Source: Heterodera schachtii
Lineage: Eukaryota; Nematoda; Chromadorea; Rhabditida; Heteroderidae
Reading direction: 5' to 3'
Length of the DNA stretch: 64,000 nucleotides
Assembly: GCA_023374025.1 (NCBI GenBank)
Contig: SIJG01000008.1
Span: forward strand, 1,959,227 to 2,023,226
Program-made: the position numbers and the translations under genes
Notes under the pieces: model-generated
The model's database searches: none
What the model saw: only the letters and a program-made list of their open reading frames with translations
What the model was told of the DNA's origin: nothing
In this document: one piece after another, positions 12,901-28,395 of the stretch
Position numbering within the stretch: the stretch's first letter is position 1
How the letters are laid out: each line of letters starts with the position of its first letter

Positions 12901-14759
12901 AATCGAATTGGGCACAATTTATGAATGGATTGTCAATTTCTGACCAATGCTCACCGATCACATCCCAAATTGAGCTGACACTTTTGGCATATTCGCTGAG
13001 ATCCATCGAGCTGAATTATTAAATGGAGATTAATTGAAGAAAAACATTGTGATTTTAAAGAGAATGGCAAATTGGGATGGAAAATTTAATTAATTTAATT
13101 AATTGACTGAAAAAAACATGGAAAATAACGCATAAAATAGATAAATATGTAAAACGATGTTTCAACTCACTCGGCCTGTTCAAATTCCATTTTAATTTCA
13201 TTTTCGTTGTACTAAAATTTAAAAAAAAGTTGAATTTTTAAATAATTTTTTTGCCATTTTCACCGTCCACGAGCCGAACACCAAATGGCAAACTGAAAGC
13301 AGAACAAAAAATGAATACAGACAAAATGTTGTTTTGTTTTGCCTTGTTCGTCGAAAGGGAAATATTCAACGTCTGTGAAAAATGCCAAATTAAAAGGGAC
13401 AAAATGGGAAAGAAATGAATGAAATAAAGTGGCACCGATAATGCAGGAACTTTTGTAAATTGCCGGAGGGACCTGAATATGCCTCATTAATTAATTAATT
13501 TTCTAAATAATTAATTTATTAGTGAATTTTTTGTTTCGTTGATTTGTTGATCATTTCCAAAATGTCCTCAAATCGCTCACCCACAGCACATTGCCACGGT
13601 AGTCGATGATCACATTGGACATGAAAGACACTTCGTAATTGCCGTCGGCATTGTTAAACAGCACCTTTTGGCCAATGGAAATACAAAAGTGGCCTCTTCG
13701 GCGTGCCTAATTTCCTTCTGATGCTCGAAAAGACTCTCTTTTTCATTTCCATAATTTTTTGAATTTTATCTTACAAATCAAAAGCTTTTTGAGATTTCAA
13801 AAGCGCACTTTCTCTCAATTATTTTTTCTTAATTTCAGGTCGAGAGTCTCGACTATTTGGAGCCCCGTGCCCTTCGCTTCTTTAGCTTCTCACAATGTCC
13901 GGCAGCCAAACTTTGTCCGGAGACACGCGAAACTCTTTGATGCCTCCGTAATTGACGGGGCTCCATGCCATTTGAAAGTCCTTTAATTTAAAAATGCCAT
14001 TAAAAGGGGTTATGATGTTTAGTCCCTTTCCCTCACTTTCCATTTCAATGTCAGCCAAACATTTGTGTGCATTATCTGAACGCGAAATTTGTCAATTTAC
14101 CATTAATGCCATTGTCAGTGCTAATTAGCTAATTGGCCATGCCATTCATTTGCCGTGCCATCCCCCCCCCCCGCACCTGATCCTTCTCATCCACATTGAT
14201 CAGCAGCACCAATTGAAGGGTCATGCGAACAGTGATCGGTTGTGAATCGTTGCGAAGCGGAAGGATCAGCGAATTGTAACCTTTGAACACATCCATCATC
14301 AGACGTTCCTCGTCATCACTGGCGAAAACAGACGAAACTGATCAGAATGGGGGGGGGGGGGTTTGAGAAAGAAATGATCAAAAAAAGGAAAGACGTGGAA
14401 GGACTGAAGGAAATGCCAGACTGACTGATCAAAGGGTGACCGATCGATCAGTGCCATTCATCATTCCTTTCTTATTTGAACCCATGGCAAAATTGATCAG
14501 TATCAATTTAGAGAAGAGATCCCAATTTTTTTGTTTGGATGATTTTAATGGGCATCGCTTTTATTGAAGCTGAGTTAAAGTCACCCCAATCATAGGTAAG
14601 TGAATGACCCTTTTTTTGGGGGGAGGTGATTCTCGAGAGTGGGATCAAATCGGTGTATCCACGCGATTCGCCATTAGAAAAAGGCAATTTACCCGTGACG
14701 AAGGGAAGGAGGCCGACGATGGCGAGAGAAGGGAGGAGCAACTTGGACCTTTTGCTCAT
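9930..14759 (-). CDS. unc-29: Nicotinic acetylcholine receptor subunit, non-alpha, UNC-29-like
   Basis: A Cys-loop ligand-gated cation channel subunit of muscle or neurone membranes, read leftwards in about 14 exons. Exon 1 (14693-14759) encodes a signal peptide (MSKRSKLLLPSLAIVGLLPF). Then come DEERLMMDVFKGYNSLILP near 14290, NVWLTLKWK near 14060, VWLPDIV near 13890, NADGNYEVSFMSN near 13640, VPPAIYKSSC near 13460 and DVEYFPFDEQ near 13360. The two loop cysteines are 13 residues apart, as required. TM1 (FYTVVLIIPT) is near 12660, TM2 starts near 12540 and is completed by the exon 11542-11676 (with TM3), the cytoplasmic loop spans about 11280-10560, and TM4 follows DDWKYVAMVIDRF near 10300. 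Loop C is short and lacks the vicinal cysteine pair of alpha subunits. The sequence fits the levamisole-type UNC-29 group best; LEV-1 or ACR-2/ACR-3 remain possible. One intron (13293-13342) is GC-AG. Confidence 0.93.
11677..12482 (-). other. Receptor intron interrupting the TM2 coding segment
   Basis: The exon ending GEKMTL stops at 12483 with donor GTCATC, and the next exon opens at 11676 with TISVLLSIVVFLL after a CATAG acceptor. Joining them in phase 0 restores an uninterrupted channel-lining helix. The whole 806-base intron is therefore defined by coding logic, and the minisatellite inside it is intronic. Confidence 0.85.
11716..12445. repeat. 30-bp minisatellite, about 24 units, inside receptor intron
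   Basis: Tandem 30-base units with core GGACAATTGGCCAACTAAGG are repeated about 24 times with few differences. Variation is concentrated in one six-base block: most units read ACCAGC there, and variants read AAGGGC, ACCCGC or AAGGAC. Because the unit is a multiple of three and lacks stops in one frame on each strand, it produces long spurious open frames (a KDNWPTK repeat on the plus strand, an LVGQLS repeat on the minus strand). The uniformity suggests recent expansion. Confidence 0.95.
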
Positions 14760-16710
14760 TTCCGTCTGATTTTACAAATGATCCGTAACATTTTGATTAT
14801 GCAAAAAGAATAACTTCGTTATGCGTCGTCCCTTCTCTTCCGCTGTCAATCAGTGATCAGAGCGATCGATCGATCAATCAGAAGGAATGTTTGTGTCAAT
14901 CAACGACGACAAATGATTAATAATAAGAAAAGGTCGAAAAAGATGAATTGGAAAATGAGGCGAGAGAATGGAGGAGGGGGGGGGGGAGTGATCGGACGAA
15001 AGGAAAAGCCGAGGCGAATTGTGGAAGTGATCGGATGGCCAAAGGAAGAGTGAATGAATGAATGAATGAATGAATGAATGAATGAATGAATGAATGAATG
15101 AATGAATGATCCTTGGGACGAAATGTGACAAATGGTCAGTGAAGGAATGAAAAGCGAAGAAAGGGCGACAGTTGTCCGTTGGGACGGACCCAACAACAGC
15201 TTATTTGGCTTATTTTGGCTTGTTTGAGTTTGGACACAAATTTGGCGGGGGAAAAGCACAGCTTAAGGGGGGGAGGGAGCGAATTGTAAGCCAAAGATTA
15301 AAGAAAATGCAAACTTAAAAGGGAACAGAAATTTTAATGGCCAATTTGGCACCCATTTTTTTGGCTTTTATTTTTAATTTTTGCTCAAAAAATTTGGAGA
15401 AATTTGTATCAAATTCCGATGCTTTCTTCCCTTCTCAATTCGACAGCTATTTTAGTTCATTTTCGTTTCCGTCTCGCCTTTCTTAAACATTCGCTTTGCT
15501 TTGTCCGTCACTTCGTTCACTGCAATTTAAAAAGGATTTGAAAAACAAAATTAAAAAATTATTTCAATTAATTAATGTAATTAAGTAATTATTATATTTA
15601 GCGGTCATTTCCCTCCCCTCTCCCGCTTCTTCAATCAGCTGATCTGGTGATCCAATTGATCAACATTCCTTCTTTTCCTTTTATGGCCGATCATTTGATC
15701 ATAAAGATGAATTCGTCAATTCCATCGCCAAATTTTACCGAAAATATTTATTTTACTAATTGAAATTATTATTTCTTATTTATTTAGGCATTTATTTTTT
15801 ATCAACAGCTTATTTTCCAAAATATGCAGATAAATTGTTTATGGGAATACATTTTGCTTTATATTTATTTGCGTTTGTTTCTTCGTCCGTCGCTCCTTTT
15901 AACCAATAATTAATTTTATTTTTTCTTATCACCAAATCAAATAAACCAACGCGAAATGTGTTTTTGTTTCACATCATATACAATCCAATTCCAATCAATT
16001 TCTGCCGTTCCCTTTTTTTGATCGCGGAAAAAGGGGCGGAAAAGTGATCGGAAACCGAAGGGAACGAACGAAACGGAGGGGGAGGGGGGGAAAGACGGGG
16101 CATTCCGTGCCAAAAACTAATGCGATGACTGATCGGACGATAATTAAGTAACGGAAGATCGACGGAGTGAATGACAGAGCAAGCAAATGATCAATGATCA
16201 GTAATCAGAGAAGCAGAGACTTTGAATTGATCAGCCCACATGGGAGGAAGGAATCCTCCGATTGATGTGGGGAAGACGTAAATAACAAACAAAACATAAG
16301 CAAATTCCAATTTTGGTGGTGAGGGGGGCGGAGGTACCCCCCCCCCCATCGGAGGAGGTCACGTTTTGCACTTTGCCCCCCCCCCACCCACAGCAATTGG
16401 AACGAGTTCAGCACCACTGCCACTGTCTTCGCCTCTGCTCCGTTATTGTGTGTTATCTGTCTTCTTTTCTCCTGCCCAAATTCGCCAAAATCACTCCACT
16501 CCCCGTCCCCCCCCCCCCGTCCCCGCCCAACTTCCCATGCCCCCCTTCTCTCCTCCCTCGTCTCTTCCGTCGTACGTCCCTCCCCCCCCTTTTTTCTCAT
16601 CTTTGTCCCCTTATCATCCATCATCCCATCCATCCATTCATTCCCCCTTCTTCCACTTCCATCATCATACATATCTTCTACGAATCCTCCCTCCCCTTCT
16701 TCTTCCGCTG
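14760..16710. other. Intergenic region between divergent receptor and ACSL genes
   Basis: This spacer separates the start codons of two divergently transcribed genes and should hold both promoters. Visible items: poly(G) at about 14978-14988, a TGAA tetranucleotide array at 15051-15109, AT-rich DNA at 15500-15990, and a pyrimidine-rich belt from about 16380 to 16800 with several poly(C) runs. A short minus-strand open segment at about 15457-15522 preceded by TTGCAG (NEVTDKAKRMFKKGE, then a stop) could be a terminal exon, but no partner exons were found. Confidence 0.5.
15051..15109. repeat. TGAA tetranucleotide microsatellite
   Basis: About 15 uninterrupted copies of TGAA run here, in the spacer between the receptor gene and the acyl-CoA synthetase gene. 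It is a plain simple repeat, likely length-variable between individuals. Confidence 0.95.
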
Positions 16711-20982
<4,272 letters not shown>

Positions 20983-21130
20983 ACGAATTGCCATTGGAAA
21001 GACGGAGAAAAATGCCTCAGGGAAAGCGGCGGAAAGAAATGAAACAAAGGCGAAAAGGGCACAATTAATGCCGATAATTTGCCATTAATTATTTCCTAAC
21101 ATTTAATTGCTCTTTGTGTTTATATTCCCG

Positions 21131-21136
21131 AATAAA
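21131..21136 (+). terminator. Polyadenylation signal of the ACSL gene
   Basis: A canonical AATAAA lies about 150 bases beyond the ACSL stop codon on the coding strand, which is a typical 3' UTR length for a nematode. Confidence 0.6.
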
Positions 21137-21216
21137 AAAGAGAAAAACGACGAAAATATTTTTCTATTGATTTCATAATTAATTTTTTTTAATGGATTAG
21201 CCTTTAATTTCTTTTC

Positions 21217-21420
21217 CCCCTCTCTCTCCACCACTCTCTCTCGCCTCTTTCTCTCTCTCTCTCTCTCTCTCTCCACCACTCTCTCTCTATCCCGTCTCTC
21301 TTTTCTCTCCACCACTTCTCTCTCGCCTCTGTCTCTCGCCTCTGTCTCTCTCCTCTCTCTCTCACTCTCTTTGTCATCTAGTTCCCCTCTGTCTCTCTAC
21401 CCCCTCTGTTCCTCCCCCCC
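21217..21420. repeat. CT/GA microsatellite block
   Basis: Interrupted CT repeats (CTCTCTCT, CCACCACTCTC, CTCGCCTCTGTC variants) run for about 200 bases and end in a poly(C) tract at about 21416-21428. It lies just downstream of the ACSL polyadenylation signal. Confidence 0.85.
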
Positions 21421-22522
21421 CCCCCCCCGGTTCTCTGCTTTCCTCTCTCTTCAATTTTCCCATTGAATTGTCCCCGCTCTCCGTTTTCTCTCACTTTCCC
21501 GTCTAATCCCCAATTCCCCGCATAATCTCCCGCGAGAAAGGCAAACATTCGACCAATGAAATTGGGGGGGGGGGGAACGGTAGTCAACGAGCAAATCCAA
21601 TTAGATTGACTCTCTGTATAATATCTTATGCACTCGGAACAGCTTAAGCAGCCACTTGTTGTGTAGTGATCGAATGAGTGATTTGATAGACGGGAAAAAA
21701 GAGGGGGGACACTCAAAAGAGTGGGGGGGGGGGGAGGGAGGGGAGGGGCCCACTCAAATCAAATCACTCATTTTCAGCACCGGGGGGGAGGCCTCCTAAT
21801 TGTCAGCAGAGAAAGAGCTGAAAATGAAACAAAAGTGGAAATTGATAGGGGAAAGAGCATTTAGTGATTGCTTATTGCTAAGTGAGTGAATCAACTCGTT
21901 TATTATAAAGCCCAAAACCTACTCTGATCAGTGATCGGAATGTTTATCCAATGTCTGCTGATCACTTTCTCTTTCTTTCTTTCTTCTTTCTTTCTCTTCT
22001 GCTGCTTCCTTCTTTCGTTCAGTTGGCTCGTCTTTCTTTGCTTTGCTTTTCTTTGCTACAAATGGCGAACAAAAGAAAGCAACGGAAATCCAACGACCGA
22101 AAAAGCTTTGCGCCTTTTGGTGGCCATTCTTTTCAAATTGGCAAAATTGGTGCGCGAATGGAGCAAAGGGAATGAATGAATGGGGGGAGGGGGAAAGAGG
22201 GGGGGGGGGCTGAAAAAGAGGGGGGGGGGGAAAGAGAAGAGGGATCGCATTTCCTACTGCTGCTGCTGCTGAAGAGTGAGGAGAGCGAGAGGGGACAGTG
22301 TCACTACTCCGAAACACCGAAAGATGACAAAAGGGGGGGGGGGGAGAAAGCGATGTGCTACAGACATTTTGCCATCAAAAGCGGCGGACATTTGGCCGAA
22401 ACATTGGAAGCAAAGACGAATTGTCCGATTTTGGTTTTATAGACGAAATATCGGTATTACAAATACTAAATGGACAAACGGCGAATTAAAATGACAACTC
22501 CCAACTGAGTGCCATTCTCAAA

Positions 22523-22660
22523 ATGCTTCCCGCTTTCCTTCTCATTTTCACTTCCCTGGCAAATTTTGCTTTTCTATCAATTGGAAATGGACTCATCACA
22601 TCATCTCAGTGGATCATCACTCACAACAGAGTCTCTCCCCTCTCGAAATGCTTTTCCTAA
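22523..22660 (+). CDS. Short ORF with signal-peptide-like start
   Basis: A 45-codon open frame begins MLPAFLLIFTSLANFAFLS, which has the hydrophobic core of a secretory signal, continues for about 25 ordinary residues and stops at TAA 22658-22660, just before a poly(C) tract. There is no homology evidence, and the surrounding pyrimidine-rich DNA makes leucine- and phenylalanine-rich frames common by chance. It is listed only because plant-parasitic nematodes encode many small secreted proteins. Confidence 0.15.
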   Translation: MLPAFLLIFTSLANFAFLSIGNGLITSSQWIITHNRVSPLSKCFS

Positions 22661-23735
22661 TGACTTCCCCCCCCCCCCCCCCCCTCCCCTCCTCTCAATC
22701 AAACCTTCCTCCCCCTCCCCTCTCTCTCCCCCTTCCCCTCCTTCCCCCTCCGCTCCCTTCGTCCATTATTTTTGCGTCCTCCCATTTTGTTGGCTTTGTT
22801 TGCCCAAATTGTTGCGCATTATGCCCTGGGTCATTGGCCGGATATGGACGGATTAATGAAAGTTTAAGATAAAATGGAAATATGGGGGAAGGATTGATGA
22901 CACGAGGAGGAAAGAGTGAATGCCCATGCACAGAACGGCGGCCGAGGGGAGGGATTGGCCGAGCCATGGCCTTTTGCCCATTGCCCAATGAGTTTCAATT
23001 TCGGAAGCGCAGCGGACATCCGATCCGGTCGAGAAGTTCATCAGCAGAAAGAGGATGAACGGAAGTGAGTGAGTGAGTAAATGACAAAGGGAATGGGGGA
23101 GGGACAATGAACAGGAAAGGAAGGCAAAGGAGGAGGACAGACAAACTGATGGAGAGGAAGAGAATAGGGGGGGAGGCATTGGCATAAGGAGTAGGGAGCA
23201 ATGGAGAGGAGAGTATGGGGGAAGACAGGGGGAGGAACATGGGGAGGGTAATTGGAGGGGAGGGAGCAATGAGGCGAGAGGGTGGGCGGGAATGAGGGAG
23301 GGTACAAGGGAGTAGGGAATAATAGAGAGAAGAGAGAAGGAAGGGAGAGGGAGTGGACAGCAGGGAGAAGGTTTGTTGGGAAAGGATTGGGACAATGGAG
23401 AGAGCAATGAGCAATGAGGGGACGGGAGGGACAGGCTTTTGCTTTTGCTTTTGATAGCAACAAACAGAGCGGCTTTAAATTGGGCTGTACGGTAGGGAAA
23501 GTGCAAAGCGAACCGAAGACGAAGAGGCGACTTAATTTCCTTCCCAATGGTGGGACGGATGGGCGCGCGAGTGAATGGGCGGTTTGGATGGATTTCACTC
23601 ACTCATTCAGCACCGCTCTTCCTTCTTCCTTTGTTCATCCTTAACTCCGATTCCCTTCCCCATTTCCCTCTTTTGCTTCCCCCCCCCCCTTTTCATTCGT
23701 CGTTTTCTTTTTCTTTCTTTTTCTCTTCCATCCTC

Positions 23736-23781
<46 letters not shown>

Positions 23782-24230
23782 TCTCTCTCTCTCTCTGTTT
23801 TCTCTTTCTCTAAATTCCTACTTCTTCTCCTTCTTCTAAATGCCCCTTTTGTTTGCTCTTCTTCCTATTGGCCCTCCGATTCGCGTAATTCTCGCGCAGG
23901 GCCATCCCAAACGATGGGAAATGGGCGTGCCCAAAGAAAGTCGGCGGGGGGGGGGGGCAGAAGCTCACTGGCTGAGAGGAGAGAAAGTCAATTGTCCAAT
24001 TACTTCTCTAATAAACTTTTTTTACTCTTTAATTTTGATTTAACACTTATTTTTTTTGAAAAATATCCGTTTTCGTTTTCATTTTAAGCAAAATGACTAA
24101 GTTTACGTGGGGGATGGGGGATGGAATGTTCGGTTTTTAAATTCGTACGGTTTTTGGCGAAATACCGTAATGGTTTTTTGAATGTTGCCTATTACAGTGT
24201 CCCGCTGTCCCCATTTTTGTTGATATCCCT

Positions 24231-24241
24231 AAACTTTTCAG
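24231..24241 (+). promoter_or_regulatory. Likely trans-splice acceptor before the homeobox gene
   Basis: The sequence AACTTTTCAG lies about 24 bases upstream of the chosen ATG, with no convincing coding exon before it. In nematodes such a TTTCAG placed just ahead of a start codon is the usual spliced-leader addition site. It supports 24265 as the start. Confidence 0.5.
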
Positions 24242-24264
24242 CTCCTCCACCGCATCACCTCCCA

Positions 24265-26146
24265 ATGAGTACCGCTTCTCCGTCCCCGGCTTCTTCTGCT
24301 TCTGTTTCGTCTTCCCACCAAAGCAGTCGTCCTTTTTCCATCAGTTCCCTCCTTAACCCCTCACAAAATGCCGTGCAAAAATGTCCTCCGCTTGGCTCTG
24401 TCGCCGCATTTTCCGATGCCCTCCAGCAATGTCTGCCGATGCTTTTCGCTGTGCGGGGAATGCTCGGCGAAAGTGCAACGAACGCAATGCCAAAAGAGGG
24501 AGCTTCAGCGGGACCGTTCAGAAATGCTTTCCAACCGTTGCTGATGGGAAAAGTTCGGATGGGCCAAGAAGGGGCCAAAGAGGAGGAAGAAGAAGAGGAA
24601 GAAGAGGAGAATGGGCACGAAGTGCCAACATCGGAAGGTAAATTTGAAATGGGCCAAGGGAATGCATTTGAGCAGCCCCATTATATAAATATAAGGGGAA
24701 GGGAGGGGTGATAAGGGGACGAAAGAGGAAAAGGAAGTAGGAAGTCTTTGAAAAGGTAAATGGTTGATTAAAATTCAAAAATCCAATTTCAGAATCATCC
24801 CAATCGGAGGACGATGGGATTTTGGCCAAAGATGGGGAAGAGAAAGTGGAGATGAAAGAAGAAGAGGAGGAGCAAGAGTTTGGAGAGAGTGAGCTGAAGA
24901 TGGAGCAGGAACAGAAGCAGACGAAGGCGGAGGGAAAGAGAGAGAGCGACGAGGGAGAAAAAGGGAACACAACGCCAACAGAGGGTGCGTTTGAACAACC
25001 ATTCCAGTGGAGGCTCGTTCATTAATTAAAACGAAGTCCCCCCCCCCCCCCCCAGGGCATATGTACTATCAAAGAAGGGAGGGAAGGCGGGGGTGGGCGG
25101 GGGGCACCACAGAGAAGCAAAGGAATGACCGACCACAAGGGCACTCATTCACCAGGGGGCAAGTCGAAAGAAAACTTCCAAATAATTGCTTTGTTTAGAC
25201 TAAAAACCGGAAACAGGCTAATATAACCCCATTTTCCGATTTGGCCGTCCCTTTGTGTCTGTGTCGGTCCCTTCCCCCTCTCTTTCCCCGTGTCGTGCCA
25301 ACTTCGCAATACTTCCCCCAATGTCCATCCCAGGCTGTTTTGTGCCATGGTTGCTCCCCGTCCTGTCTCCGTCGGCTCACCACCATTCCCCGTCTTTGCT
25401 CCCTCCGCCCAGCGCCGTCCGCGGTCCGGCACCGCCGCTTTTCCCGGCACCGTTTGTCCCCGCCTTTCTCAAGTCGCCGTTTGGCCTCCCGGCCCAATTT
25501 TTTTTGCCCGCCGGCACTTTTCCCGCCACTTGTGGCCCATGCGCACCGCAAACAGCACAAATGCAACAACCGCAGCAGCAACACAACCCAATCAACCAGC
25601 AGAACCATCAGCACAGTCACCATCACCACCACAACCAACACAAACGGAAAGGGGGGCAAATTCGATTCAGCAACGAACAGTGAGAAAGAGAGAGGGGAAA
25701 GGGGAGGGAAAGGGGGTAATTAGTGGCAAAAGCATTGATGGCATTAAGGACGGACATTCTGGAGAGCACATTTGAAGTGCGAAAGTATTTGAACAACACG
25801 GAACGGAAACGATTGGCAAAAGCATTGGAATTGAATGAAAGACAGGTGGCCAAAGGGGGGGGGGGAATTGAAGCTAATCGGGACAAAGCTGTTCAGGTGA
25901 AGACGTGGTTTCAGAACAGAAGGGCGAAATGGTGAGTGAAGCGAGACATTTTATTTTTAAAACATTTGAATTTGTGATGCCATGCCATTCCGTTGAAAAT
26001 TCAAGAAATTAATTAGGCGACGCCAAATGCCCTCGACAACGGAGTGCCGAGAGGGTGAGGAAAGCATCAGCGAAACGATGGGAGGGACGGCACCGACAGA
26101 ACAGCACCGACACCACCCGTACGAGCTGTACATGCAGCGACAGTAA
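24265..26146 (+). CDS. pha-2: HHEX/PHA-2 family homeobox protein
   Basis: A nuclear transcription factor; HHEX in vertebrates acts in foregut and blood, and PHA-2 in C. elegans in pharynx formation. Six exons: 24265-24639, about 24795-24990, about 25331-25679, 25749-25845, 25897-25931 and 26017-26146. An eh1-like Groucho-binding motif (FSISSLL) lies near residue 30. Acidic, glutamate-rich segments and Q/H-rich tracts follow. The homeodomain opens with KRKGGQIRFSNEQ, the diagnostic HHEX start, continues LNNTERKRLAKALELNERQ and ends VKTWFQNRRAKWRRQ with the invariant WF.N.R of helix 3. A tail of about 40 residues ends at TAA. The 35-base exon 5 carries the recognition helix. The homeodomain is complete and assignment to HHEX is firm; upstream exons are less constrained. 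Confidence 0.92.
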
Positions 26147-26343
26147 CAGCAGCAAATTTTGGGGATAAATCGAGAGAACAATCGACATGATAAAAAGAAA
26201 AGAAGTCCAACAAATCAATCAATGTTATTCATAAAAGGCATAAAGCAATTAATTATTTAACTAATTAATAACCAAATAGTGAGGTCCATTTGGGATGCGC
26301 AATTATCCGCTGATGAGTCAGTCATGCCAATATTCATTTGGGA
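26147..26343. other. 3' flank of the homeobox gene
   Basis: A short AT-rich stretch between the homeobox stop codon and the left arm of the foldback element. No clear AATAAA is visible; GATAAA-like words near 26162 could serve for polyadenylation. Confidence 0.4.
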
Positions 26344-27283
26344 AAATATTGATCATATGGCCCAGAGCCCAAAATGGTCGAAATATATACCAATCGATAG
26401 CTCTCGGTCTGTAAGGGAAGAATCCGAAAGAATTTTTTTGCGGAAACCAATCCCTGAAGAGTTACAGACCCGGGACTGAAATGGCCAAATGCCTTTGGGA
26501 CTGAACCGTCCATCACTCAAAACGCATGGAATTGCGACAAAATTGATATCAATCGATTCCTCTAGGCTCCCAAATTATGAATCCGAAAGAATTTTTGGAC
26601 AAAAATGAAAATAACCGAAGTTATGGGTCCCCAAAACCTAGAAAAATGACACTAGAAAAACCGTCAATAATTTGAAAATTTAATTTTTCCTATTGCGCTA
26701 AAAAACCGCCGCACACTCGACTACGGCGGCCAGTAGGTGGGGCGAGACTACGGGCTACGGAAGAAGTCCGCGCGTGATCCGCAGGCGGTTGACTGATTGG
26801 CGGGGGCCCTTCGGGCCCCCGCAGTCAACCGCCTGTGGCGCTCGTCAGACTTTTTCCTCCGCCCTCCGTCTCGCCCCACTACTTGCTCCGTCTTCGCATG
26901 CTCCCTTTTGCGAAGTTCAAAAACCTGAAGTGTTTTTCGTTTTTTTTGGCTCGCCTAAATTAATTTTTTAATCAAAGTCATTTTTTGAGATTTTTGAGGA
27001 CCCATAACTTTTTTCAATTTCTTTTTTACCCAAAAATTCTTTCGGATTCATAATTTGGGAGCCTAGAGGAATCGATTGATATCAATTTTGTCGCAATTCC
27101 ATGCGTTTTGAGTTGTGGACGGTTCAGTCCCAAAGGCATTTGGCCATTTCAGTCCCGGGTCTGTAACTCTTCAGGGATTGGTTTCCGCAAAAAATTCTTT
27201 CGGATTCTTCCATTACAGACCGAGAGCTATCGATTGGTATATATTTCGACCATTTTCGGCTCTGGGCCATATGATCAATATTT
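26344..27283. mobile_element. Foldback element with about 290-bp inverted arms
   Basis: The left arm (about 26344-26632) and right arm (about 26998-27283) are inverted copies with high identity; for example ATTGATCATATGGCCCAGAG on the left is mirrored near 27255-27280. Inside them sit nested inverted repeats: a TGGGGCGAGAC pair near 26738 and 26869, and a GC-rich hairpin at 26783-26836 whose CAGGCGGTTGACTG arm is mirrored exactly. No coding sequence is present. The layout fits a foldback-type or palindromic non-autonomous DNA transposon. Flanking target duplications were not identified. Confidence 0.8.
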
Positions 27284-27980
27284 ACCTTCATTTGCCATTC
27301 CGTTAGCCTATTACGCCCTCACCCCGTCCACCCACTCAAAGCATTTAATTTTAAAAACGGGGAATAAAAATTGGCTCGGGAGGGGGGGGGGGGGGCGTGC
27401 GCGGCAAATCAAAGCGAACTTTGGCGGGCGGTGCTGAGCAATGGTAATGGATATATGTGCTTTTACTTATCCCCTGCCGTTTTATTACAAATAATCCGAC
27501 CACCGTCGCCTGTTGACCCCACCAAAGAATTCTTTGTTCGAAAGACGAAGGGACGGAATGGAGGAGGGATTTGGGGGCAAACAGCGAAAGAACGGGCGAA
27601 GGACGGCGGAAGGAATGAAATTTCAAAGAATTGAGTTCCCTTTGTAATTGAAAAAACAGAAAAATACTTTAAAATGCTTTTTTCGTGCTTATCTGTGCTA
27701 AGTGGGCAGAAAATTTTAGGAATTTTGTGCGCGGGATTTTGAAGGGAATTTTTGCCAGATAAACTTCGATATATCTTCATGAAAAATCCGTCGAATTTTT
27801 TCTAAAATCCCGGAATCCATAAACTTTATTTCAATGTTGACACACTAATCCATTTTGATGTTCATTCCCCGGGGCCAGGCCGTTTTCGTATGAAAGGATA
27901 TTAAAAAAATAAAAAATAAATTAAACAATTACATTTAAATCATACTTATTACTAATGTTCAATTATGCTTTTTAATGTTT
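27284..27980. other. Spacer without recognisable gene
   Basis: Contains a poly(G) tract at about 27382-27395 and otherwise unremarkable DNA. The short open frames here match nothing I recognise. It marks the transition from the GC-richer, poly(C)-rich part of the window to the AT-rich part. Confidence 0.5.
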
Positions 27981-27982
27981 TG

Positions 27983-28395
27983 ACTAGAGTGGTACGGGAC
28001 CGGGAATTTTGGTCAAAACCTGGACCGGGACCTGAGAAGCCGGGACCGGGACCTCAGTTTTTGTTCGGGACCGGGACCGGGGAACGGGACCAACCGGGAA
28101 ATTTTAAAAATTCAAAAAATTTAAAAATTTAAAAAAAAAATCCAAAAGTTAATGCAAAATTAATATATTTATATATTTAATCAATATTTAAACCAAATTT
28201 ATTTCAATTATTTCAAACAATAATTATTTTTGGACCAAATCTATGCTTTTCAGGTCATTTTTTCGGAGCGCTTTTTTGGGATTACTAAGCTTCATTTGTA
28301 CGGGTTTTCTTTAAAAATTATTAAAAAATGTGTCAATTAAATAAAACTATGAGGAATCATATTTTGTCGATAGGAAACCCATGAGTATACAAAAA
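27983..28395 (+). repeat. Dispersed repeat copy A with GGGACCGGG words
   Basis: Starts CTAGAGTGGTACGGGACC, runs through several reiterated GGGACCGGG words, and continues into AT-rich sequence ending near GATAGGAAACCCATGAG. A second copy in inverted orientation lies at about 43734-44303. The ends share the same order of blocks, so this is one dispersed element family. No coding capacity was seen. Confidence 0.75.

Larger units (their letters stand above)
20983..24264. other. Low-complexity intergenic region
   Basis: Separates the 3' end of the ACSL gene from the homeobox gene. A polyadenylation signal lies at 21131. Contents: CT-rich microsatellites (about 21217-21420 and 23735-23810), many poly(G)/poly(C) tracts (about 21416, 21565, 21723, 22199, 22219, 22335, 22668, 23680, 23946) and a purine-rich stretch at 23080-23420. 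No protein family was recognised; the long S/P/L-rich and E/G-rich open frames here reflect biased composition. Confidence 0.6.

Noticed and set aside
15457..15522. Minus-strand terminal exon ending KGETETKMN
   Set aside because: It has an acceptor-like TTGCAG and a stop, but no upstream exon, start or recognisable family, so it was not called as a gene.
22853..23602. Serine/proline/leucine-rich 249-codon frame on the minus strand
   Set aside because: It mirrors a purine-rich low-complexity belt; overlapping frames on the same strand are equally open, as expected for biased composition.
25195..25659. Minus-strand 154-codon frame over the homeobox gene
   Set aside because: It is a shadow of the exon carrying the HHEX N-terminal arm, whose plus-strand reading has clear homology.
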